Shown piece after piece: positions 56,501 through 64,000 of a DNA stretch of 64,000 bases. Where the stretch lies: NCBI GenBank assembly GCA_949987705.1, contig OX465283.1, forward strand, positions 164,005,850 to 164,069,849. Reading direction: 5' to 3'. The notes below the pieces were generated by a model. That model made no database searches, was not told the origin of the DNA, and worked only from the letters and a program-made list of their open reading frames with translations. The position numbers and the translations under genes are program-made. Within the stretch, counting starts at the first letter, position 1, and every line of letters begins with the position of its first letter. This DNA comes from Thereva unica. Taxonomy: Eukaryota > Arthropoda > Insecta > Diptera > Therevidae.

Positions 56501-59500
56501 CCTCCAACGTTGGATGGTGGTAGGACAATCGTGTAGCCGATGCTCGAACTACGAGAGTCCAATGTCGAGCGTCCAACGTTAGTATTTGGACACGTTCTGG
56601 CTGACGTCGGTATTCAGTGGTGTTGTGCTAATTTTTTTTTTACCGGAACGCGAACGGGAATCTATTTGAATAAGAAAACAGCTGTTTGATTTTTGTTTGA
56701 ATGACAAAAATCAATTGCACATTTAGAGGCAGTTACAAATTTTGTTTTTTCAGGTCAGACTTTTCGGTTTTTACTACTTTGCAAAAGTAAGTAAAACCCT
56801 TTGTTTTGTGCGAATTTTTGATTTACAAAAAACATTTCCGCAATATGTTTATTTTTCAGATTGGGAAATGTTTAATTTTCGCAAAGATTCAGATGAAAAT
56901 TATTGCGTTTTGCAAGATTTCAAGATGTAAAATAGTAACAAATTTAATATGAAGTGGAAATTATACTTTATGGTTATTAATGGATATTCTCAATTAATAG
57001 TGCAGCTCTCTCAGCAATAGGAAAGCTCTTTCATCAGGAAAGTGCACACTTTTTTTATTTGAAATGGAACATCTTTCCTTTTATTTGTCTATGATAATAC
57101 ATATAAAAATTCGTCAAAAATTAGAAAAAAAATCAGCAATTCTTTTTATTTTTTTTTCAATACGTCAGCCAATTCTCGTTATCAGAAATCATCTTTAGTT
57201 CCGGAACGCGTTCCTGTCCAAAAAGGAAGTACCGGAACGACGTTCCGGAGCGTTCCGGCTCGACAACACCACTGTCGGTATTGATTCAATCGTTGGAAGC
57301 CAACATTCGATTGAATCGTTCACCGCATCGTGTAGAACCGACCTAATTCTAGTGTGGATGGCGTTGGTGCTGACTTTGTTAAAAGCGCCTTCTATATCTA
57401 GGAAGGCTCCCAGGGCCCCACTGCTTGTACTCTAGGAAGTATTCCACAGTCCGCGTTACTTCATGAAGAGCAGTGTCCTTTACAATATGCATTCTGGGAT
57501 GTAGACATCGGGACCTCTTTATGCGTTCTAGGGTCTTGAGGACAAAAATTGACAAAAAAATGTCGGCTTTTTTATGTGATGTTTAAGCTCAGCTATCACC
57601 CTTTGTACAACTACTTCGTAATATCGTATAAGTCATGGTGCAATGCCCAGTAGTAACCTTAGCTCGAAGGATAGAGAGAAGGATAGGATAGGTTAGAGGA
57701 GTCAGGAGGGTGTTGGAGGAGGTGGTAATAACCTTGTAAATTTATACAAAATGCAACTTTCTTACTAAATATTGCTGCCTAAGTTAACACCAAACTAATT
57801 CTTTATTATATTCCCAACAGTTGCCCCTTTTTACACAGAACAGCTGGCGATACAGAACGTCGCTATCACTTAAGATATTATAAAACATGTATGTGCGTTC
57901 ATGATACAGACGCACGCGGCTATTGCGTTAAGAATGGTCATCATTGTGCATTTGCCCATGGTGTACATGATCAAAGACCACCAGTATATGATATTAAGGA
58001 ATTAGAAGCATTACAAAATGCCGAAAATAATGGCGAAGGTGCCAATTCACAAAATGCACTAGATAAAGAAAGGAATTTAATGAATGAGGATCCAAAATGG
58101 CAGGACACAAATTATGTGCTAGCAAATTATAAAACGGAACCGTGCAAAAGGCCACCACGTCTATGCCGGCAAGGATACGCTTGCCCACAATATCATAATA
58201 GTAAAGATAAACGGAGAAGTCCAAGAAAATTCAAATATAGGTATACAATCAAATCTTATATTTATTGAAATAAAAAAATTTTATAATTTCTTTTGATAGA
58301 TCAACACCTTGTCCAAATGTTAAGCATGGGGAGGAATGGGGAGAGCCCGCTAATTGTGAAGCGGGCGATAACTGTCAATATTGTCACACTAGAACAGAGC
58401 AACAATTTCATCCAGAAATTTACAAATCAACAAAATGCAACGACGTTCAACAGGCTGGGTATTGCCCACGGAGCGTCTTCTGCGCTTTTGCACATGTTGA
58501 ACGTAAGCCGATTTTCTTTACTATCTTTTTTCATTTTGTTTTGTTTTTTGTAGTCTCCTTCATTCTTTTCGATTTGTTTCAATTATTAGTTTGAAATTCA
58601 CATTTTCTTACTATCCGTTGTTGGATCTATATTTAAGAAATGCTCTCTTTATATTTTATTTATTATTAGTTAGTAAAAAACGCATCTTTAGTTTCGTAAA
58701 TCTTTTTCTTGTGTACGTTTTATGTAAAATTTATGGTTTTGTACGTAGCTTTCCAAAAAAAAAACAGAAAATGTGATTTCATAAAAATAATGAAATATTT
58801 TTCGTATTCTCTTCTTCTATTTTTAATCTTCTTCGAAATATTCGAAACTGTGATTGCTTAGCGTATATTTTGACAGAGGAGAAGCCGAGGGAATTAGATG
58901 GCCCATCAACAAATTTAGCCCTTAGTGATATTATTTCAAGTGCATTGCCGGATATGAAAAAAGATAAATCAAATAATGAAAATGTAAGTATTTTTTGTTT
59001 TTAAACATCTTAATCAAGTTGGCTCTGTATTTGCAGCTATTAGTTTAATTTCATTATTAGTTTAGTACTTAATTATATCCATAAAATATTTCCTTTATTA
59101 TATAGACACAAATTTTACAAAATGGAAATGGAGAGAGTTGCGAATCAGCTAGTACATCATCAATAGGATCAAATAATTCACACAGCAAAGCACCTGGCGC
59201 CCAGCTACAACAGAAGAATTTATTTAACAGCAATACAAACGGCAACTGTTCTAGTAATAATAGTAATACAACTCAAGTTACTAATTGTAGTACCATTTCA
59301 CAATTTCCAGATTTTACAACAGATATGGCAAAACAAGTGAGCGATAAACACCTATTTATGGTATGATTGTTATATAAAAATTTGCATTAATTTTTCCTAT
59401 ATTACAGTTAATGGCTATTGAAAATGATCCTAGTATCCTTGAAAAAGAACAAAGAAAATTATGTTTAAATTTTGGTTTACCACTAGAAAGAATATGTTAG

Positions 59501-62500
59501 TATCACAAAAAAAATATATATATTAATTTAAATTTTGTATTATTTTCATTTATTTTTCATAACAAATTGATACAATTTTATTTAGCTTCGTGCTCAATAG
59601 ATGAAATGCGCGATATTGTTCCGAATCAAAGAGAAAATCCAATATCGGCTGGACTAGCACAGTCTGGCCTACTTCAGCGATCATCAGCTCCAATTAACAT
59701 TCCCAGTTCTCCAATAACCAATTCTATATCAGGTAAAGTTACTATTAAATATTCTCTATTGTGTATAATAAAACTCATATTCATATTTTCATCTTGTTTC
59801 AGTTAACATTCCTGGTAGCTCATTAGGAAATTACAGCCCAACAAACCATTCGAATTTATTCTCTGTAGCTGAAGTATTCAATATTAGTGGCTCTGCATCG
59901 AAATTAAGTAATTCACTATCAAATCAAGCAGATAATTTATTTTTTCAACCACATATTATATCACCGGGTTTCGGAGATTCTTTAGCCATTAGCCCATCTT
60001 TAAGGTATTTTTATAATAATACATTTTTTCTATCAAGATGTTGCATATTTAAAAAAACAAAAACAAAAATCACACACAGCCTTTATGTTGTAGACTGTTA
60101 ACATAGATTACTAATCTCGATAGCAAGCGTTTCTACTTAATAATATCGTTTTTTTTTGTTTGTTCGAAATAAAAAACACAGAAAATGTAACACGCAAGTT
60201 TATAGTGTTCTAGGAAATAGGCTGGGGTGGTAGCACGTAAATTGATTCAATCGACCTCTTCATACAAAAATTCAAGTGTTACAAAAATTTTTGTATGAAG
60301 AGGTCGATTGAAACAACTTACGTGCTACCACCCCTGTAAATGAAGAGGCAGTGTTTAAGCTCGATAGTAGACAGTTGATTATGTTGTAAAACAGTCCTAA
60401 TGAGGTGAATTGGTGTAGAAGAGGTAATCGGTTGTAATTGAATTAAGTTGTTGATGCGTTGTGCTGTGATAGGTTCTATTTCAATTGGTACGTACAGCGA
60501 GATAAGAGAGAATTGCTAGTTGTTAGAATAGGTTACATAACGCGGACATTGAACTCATTGTTGACTGGTGCCGCATGAATCGTGTCGAATTCAACGCAAC
60601 CAAAAGAAAGTGCTGTCTTATCTCCAGCAAAATCTGTGTCGACCATCCCTTTATTTCAGTGGGCGAGGATAATCTGACAGCTGACCCATCTCTTAACACC
60701 CTGGGCTTGACTCTAAATATTATATATGAATTTCAACTTTGATCTACTCTTGTAATCGCCCTACGCATTTTGTTTTCGGCCAGTTGTTAATTGGTTCATG
60801 CTATACTTCTACTATAATTATGTTCCCATAGGTCTGAATTTTCGTTCTCTTTCATTAAACCTGTGGTTAAATATACTTTTACAGTTCTGTTCGAGTTACA
60901 TGGCCTAAACAGAGAATTGTTCGCCGTAATTCGACTGAAACGTCACTTTCTTCAAACGACTTGTCACGAAACACGAATCGACTTTCAGCAGGGGGGCCTG
61001 TGTTGTGACAAAAAATGTGAGGTGACTATGAATAGAGGCCTATGTTTGACTCTATACTTGCTGCTAGGGTTGGCTGATATCTCTCGAATACAGTCTGTTC
61101 GTGGAGGCGATCAACGTCGAATTTCTTTTGTTTGTTTTTCCTTTTATCTTGAGTCGACATCTGAATCTAAATTTAGCTAGGAAGGGGTTCAATTCATAAT
61201 TTGAAATCGCATCTCTACAGGATCTTACTTGGGGGAATACTGGAAGCTATCTTTTCATCTATGAGTATATGGACTACTGCCTGCAATCAAGTTTCTTTCG
61301 CTGGGAGATTGCCTTGTGTGTTTGTGAATGTCTTGCTTGGGAAATATATTGAACTTACGATCATATTTTTGCTCATTGCAAAATCGATAGCACGTTGCCC
61401 GTTATAGTTTGATTGATGTTTCGTGGAGACTTTCCTTTCCTGTTGTCGGGCTGCGCCAACTCACTCCAAATTTTGCGTTGAGGTCTCCTAGCACCATCTT
61501 GATGTCATCATTGGAAGGGCCTTTCTTTCTCCTCTCTTACTTTCTCCTCCGTCTCTGTATGCGTGTTTATGATCGAAAGGGTGAAGAATTTCGTTCGGAG
61601 TCGTATTGAACATAGTCGTTCACTGATTGGTTTGAACTCGATGTTATTATTTATAATTGACTTGTGTATTACGAAGCCTACTCTTAAGTGATGTTCCCTT
61701 CCGCAGCTGTAAAATATTCTGTAGTTGCCAAGGTCCTATCCATCTGATCTCTTGTAACGCGAGTTATTTTATTTTACATCAGCTCACTTCGTAGTGACTT
61801 AACTGCTGCAGTTCTGTACATACTGGATGACTAATTTGCAACTTTTGCGGAATGTCTGAAGCAGCTCGAGACCCACATATCTACGCAAATTGAAGAAGTT
61901 TCCAATTCTTTCAATAGGCAAGTTAGTGGATTGAAAGGTGATGTGTTGAGTCCGTACAGCATGATGTGGCGGTATTATCCAATAAGCTAGAGGACCTACG
62001 TCGGCAGTCGAGGTTCAAAAATGTGGTCGTTCGGGGTATTACGACCACTGGCCATGACAAGCTGAGGCAGATTTTAGATCAGGTCGCCTCCACCATTGGG
62101 CATGAACTTCACGCCTTATGTTAATGTTTTTCGACCACTACAGAGCCGATGGCTTGAATCTCAGGCTGGTAATGTGAGAAAGGCAAGCTCATTTGTTATT
62201 ATTAAATTCCCGTCAGCCAACGAGCAGCTAGAGTTCTTACGATCAAGTCGTCAGCACGGACCTATTGCCTTGAAAATTCTGAACTTGGTGTTTGCTTCTG
62301 ACAGTCTTGAAGTTTTTGTTGAGGCCATGAACATTTGTGCACTTGAATTAACAACTTGCTATGCTAAATTATCGTCTTCGCCTGTGTGTCATGACGTCAC
62401 CTACATGCCTCGACCAAAGTCTAGAAATTAACAAGTCTTTCATCTTCATATGATTACTGAGTGAAATGCGAACAGCTATATGCACAAATTCTTCAAACGA

Positions 62501-63863
62501 CGACGATGACGATGTCAGGCTATCAGAGACGAAATGCAATATTTTTATACAAGCTGACTCACAACAATCCGCGAGAGGATTTTATTATTTTATATGCGCA
62601 AATTTGATGTATTGTGCATATTTGCTCGTTCATTAAAGAAAACACCTAATTCAATTTTCTTTCTTTTTCTGTTGGGCATACTTTATCGTAAAGAGAGCAT
62701 CTGGCTTTGTCTCGCTGAGCTTACGATGTATGCGTTGAGTTATGCTCAGCAGTGATGTTCATATATGCACGAACACAACTAACTGCGTGAAAATTTTTTA
62801 TGAAGATGAAAGACTTGTTATTACTAGACTTTGGCCACGACCTGAAGTCCTTATCCCTCAGTCAAACTGAGTAATCTGGCCTTTATCGGGCCGCGCCTGC
62901 CGACTTGGTCTGAAAGGTCATTGCCTGCCAGCGGCTTCTAAGTGAATGGGGGTCTTTGGTGGAGAAACATGTTTTACTTAATTTAACCGAGTTTTCTCAA
63001 TGTGAGTGAGGTTCCGCTCGACCCCGTCCTCCCGCTGAACGCCTCACGTAATTAATGGGTGACCCTTTTTCTTAATGTTTCCGCTACACTATGGGATGTA
63101 GTCGAAGGCTATCGAACTTTCGTTGACCTTTTCTAAGCCGTCCATTTAGATCCAACGAATGTCAAAGAATCCCATTCGTTGGCCCGGTGTATACGCGGCT
63201 CCACACGAACTTATGTTCTTATCGAACTTTATGGATAATTGGAGAAGTGGAGATGACAAGACTCGCCATTTCCGCTTCTTTCTGCATCAAGAAAGTTCGA
63301 AAGGAATACGTGAAGTGTAATAATCGGAATGGAAGAGATATTCTTGATTTGTAAATCTGCAATCTGATACTATCCTATAGGGTTCGAATTGTCGTTAATA
63401 TTCAATAGATCTCTATTTTTGCTGTACATTTTTTGCTGCAGTTGTTAGATCAGAAACATTTTTACCAATTAATAATTAAGAGAAATGTGAAGCCATTGAG
63501 ACTATATTTTGTTTCTTTTTAAATAAGCTTGAATTTGGTTAAGGCCAATTATAATTAATATGCGCCATCTTGTGTTTAATTAAACGAATTAAGCTTCTAC
63601 TTTTTTAAATTATTTAAAAAAGTAACAATATTTTCAGGATTTCTGAATTAAATTCAATACGAGATGATTTAACTAGCAATTCAGTTGGGAATAGTCTTTT
63701 TGACAATAGTTTACAATCAAATAAGCAAGCATTTTCAACATCATTAATTAATTCAAATATGACAGAATTAGGACGACTCAGAGATGAAATAGCCAATAAA
63801 AATGCACAAATAATGCAAGTTACAAAAGTTTGGAAGCAGGAAGTTGATGAATGTAATAGAAAG
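53547..63863 (+). CDS. unk: unkempt (CCCH zinc-finger RNA-binding protein), 3' end beyond window
   Basis: Ten exons, all with GT..AG junctions and matching phase: 53547-53605, 53701-53910, 57821-58240, 58300-58502, 58877-58983, 59106-59336, 59408-59495, 59586-59732, 59803-60004 and 63638-63863. Together they give 631 codons. The N-terminus reads ATQPEKPNHYTYLKEFRVEQ, and the six CCCH fingers follow (QHKCNQHRPFICFNWHFMNQ, CPFLHRTAGDTERRYHLR, NGHHCAFAHG, CRQGYACPQYHNSKD, CQYCHTRTEQQFHPEIYKS, FCAFAHVE). Exons 5-9 are Ser/Asn-rich and contain RSSAPINIP and SPGFGDSLAISPSLRISELN. Exon 10 starts a coiled coil. The C-terminal RING expected in the family lies past the edge. Unkempt binds U-rich/UAG mRNA sites and represses translation in neurons; in flies it works downstream of mTOR/InR signalling. 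ATG context CAAAATGG. Introns 2 and 9 are full of transposons. Confidence 0.93.
54360..54860 (+). other. less AT-rich segment in unk intron 2
   Basis: This stretch stands out from its AT-rich surroundings by GC-richer, repeat-poor sequence with CACACACATG, GGGCCCACGCACACGC and CCCGCGACCGCCCGC. It has no coding match. An alternative unk promoter or leader exon is possible but unproven. Confidence 0.3.
56473..57343. mobile_element. Harbinger-like MITE, split by a hAT-like element
   Basis: Ends AGACGGCTCTACACGATG and, inverted, GGTCGGTTCTACACGATG, flanked by TAA on both sides (56470-56472 and 57344-57346). Without the hAT-like insert and its duplication the element is about 203 bp. The inner part has CCAACGTTGGA-type palindromes. 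Three-base TAA duplications and GG-starting ends suggest PIF/Harbinger. Confidence 0.72.
56615..57274. mobile_element. hAT-like non-autonomous element with perfect 8-bp TSD
   Basis: A 660-bp element with terminal repeats CAGTGGTGTTGT and ACAACACCACTG. It is flanked exactly by TCGGTATT at 56607-56614 and 57275-57282. Subterminal ACCGGAACGCG and GGAACGCGTTCC / CCGGAACGACGTTCCGG palindromes are present. No transposase frame. Confidence 0.87.
60005..60223. other. start of unk intron 9
   Basis: AT-rich intron sequence with A-rich patches; no feature recognised before the hairpin at 60224. Confidence 0.4.
60224..60334. repeat. near-perfect 111-bp hairpin in unk intron 9
   Basis: Left arm GGGGTGGTAGCACGTAA...GGTCGATTGAATC-type sequence faces right-arm GAAGAGGTCGATTGAAACAA, then CTTACGTGCTACCACCCC. 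The arms agree over about 48 bases with roughly two mismatches around a loop of about 12 bases. It lies in transcribed intron sequence, so the RNA would fold. A young MITE is the simplest reading; a hairpin-RNA source is possible. Confidence 0.85.
60530..60720 (+). pseudogene. LINE-A fragment in unk intron 9
   Basis: Plus strand reads IELIVDWCRMNRVEFNATKR and CCLISSKICVDHPFISVG, then LTADPSLNTLGLTL, matching LINE-A ORF2 after the RT active site (19400-19570). Both ends are truncated. Confidence 0.78.
60902..60998 (+). mobile_element. ~100-bp MITE, copy 4
   Basis: A 97-bp copy in the same orientation as copy 2 with core AATTCGACTGAAACGTCACT and right end ATCGACTTTCAGCAGGGGGG. The left terminal repeat is degraded. 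Confidence 0.68.
61060..61800 (-). pseudogene. LINE endonuclease relic in unk intron 9
   Basis: Minus strand, high to low: GFVIHKSIINNNIEFKPISE and CSIRLRTKFFTLSIINTHT (about 61670-61560), then DIKMVLGDLNAKFGVSWR (61505-61450), IDFAMSKNMIVSSIYFPSK and IHKHTRQ. These are the core endonuclease blocks of CRE/RTE-like craniate-type LINEs (L.GDFNAKVG, T.FPHK.IHK). The downstream RT is absent. Several frameshifts. Confidence 0.72.
61840..62335 (+). pseudogene. LINE ORF1 relic (coiled coil + RRM-like)
   Basis: Plus strand reads CLKQLETHISTQIEEVSNSF, VLSNKLEDLRRQSRFKNVVV and RGITTTGHDKLRQILDQV, then in another frame KASSFVIIKFPSANEQLEFL. This is the layout of LINE ORF1 proteins: coiled coil, then an RNA-binding fold. 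Broken by at least two frameshifts. Confidence 0.62.
62412..62836. mobile_element. MITE with ~40-bp terminal inverted repeats
   Basis: Left arm GACCAAAGTCTAG...AACAAGTCTTTCATCTTCATA and right arm TATGAAGATGAAAGACTTGT...CTAGACTTTGGCC are inverted repeats of about 40 bases with one indel and two or three mismatches. They enclose 425 bp with no frame. I could not find a target duplication. Confidence 0.75.
62837..63637. other. end of unk intron 9
   Basis: AT-rich intron sequence; the last 100 bases include a T-rich tract and the TTTTCAG acceptor before exon 10. No other feature recognised. Confidence 0.45.
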
Positions 63864-64000
63864 GTAAGAAATATATTCTATTTTATGTACATATACAATC
63901 GATATAAATAATATGCTTCATTGTTGAATCTCCATAAATTGTGTTATAAACGTAAAAAAAGAAAATGTTAACTATTCAATTTAATTATTGTATAGTAGAT
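63864..64000 (+). other. unk intron 10, running to the window edge
   Basis: Starts at GTAAGAA after exon 10. A possible acceptor (TTGTATAG) ends at 63995, but taking it in phase 0 would put TAG first, so the true acceptor is more likely outside the window or at another AG. Confidence 0.5.

Larger units (their letters stand above)
55790..57600 (-). pseudogene. RNase H LINE relic in unk intron 2 (host of nested MITEs)
   Basis: Minus strand, high to low: KDTALHEVTRTVEYFLEY and LDIEGAFNKVSTNAIHTRI (57480-57350), then the inserted elements, then LGSYRIKTVAYADDMVI with the catalytic YADD (about 56400-56345). A connection region follows (KYLDLILIETQ) and finally an RNase H-like VFQVELLEILHACLA (about 56090-56030). 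Stops and frame changes are frequent, and part of the RT between the two blocks is lost. I, R1 or Loa-like by the DIEGAF motif. Confidence 0.72.

Noticed and set aside
57891..58268. Stand-alone CCCH protein
   Set aside because: It is the third exon of unk; splice sites and phase on both sides match the family sequence.

Overview
The window is nuclear DNA of an insect, almost certainly a fly (Diptera). It is AT-rich, its genes have introns with GT..AG junctions, and the clearest host protein (Unkempt) keeps motifs typical of fly orthologues. Which fly cannot be told from the sequence; a lower dipteran with a repeat-rich genome is a guess. There are no bacterial features, no CRISPR array and no intact tRNA or rRNA gene.

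Five host genes can be supported. (1) A single-exon tetraspanin on the minus strand (7.5-8.4 kb). (2) TRMT13, a tRNA 2'-O-methyltransferase, on the minus strand (41.0-42.3 kb). (3) bigmax/Mlx, a bHLH-leucine zipper factor, on the plus strand (42.75-43.67 kb, four exons), divergent from TRMT13 across about 430 bp. (4) Thada (Trm732-like), on the minus strand (46.1-51.6 kb, four exons, 1177 codons); its second intron is full of retroelement debris. (5) unkempt (unk), on the plus strand from 53.5 kb past the right edge, with ten exons in the window. Its 3.9-kb and 3.6-kb introns are loaded with transposons. Thada and unk are head to head about 1.9 kb apart. TRMT13 and Thada belong to two tRNA 2'-O-methylation systems, and bigmax, Thada and unk all have published links to nutrient or energy biology; any functional meaning of the clustering is inference.

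Everything else is mobile-element DNA. I use working names. LINE-A is a poly(A)-tailed element without RNase H. Its best copy (17.4-20.3 kb) has an uninterrupted 909-codon ORF and is inserted in the 3' tail of a minus-strand LINE-B. LINE-B is an RTE/BovB-like RT element. LINE-C (28.6-32.4 kb) has a PHD-finger ORF1 and an ORF2 broken in its endonuclease. LINE-D is a jockey-like fragment family. There are also an R1-clade relic, several RNase H-bearing relics and a mariner fossil.

Between and inside these lie small inverted-repeat elements (MITEs) that I could delimit by eye. They include hAT-like elements with 8-bp target duplications (24.0, 35.1 and 56.6 kb), a TA-flanked element (15.5 kb), a ~100-bp family with five copies, and a near-perfect 111-bp hairpin in an unk intron. 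The most layered locus is unk intron 2, where a hAT-like element sits inside a Harbinger-like MITE that sits inside a minus-strand RNase H LINE relic.

No new defence, metabolic or secretion system was found. The novelty here is in the transposon architecture and the gene neighbourhood.
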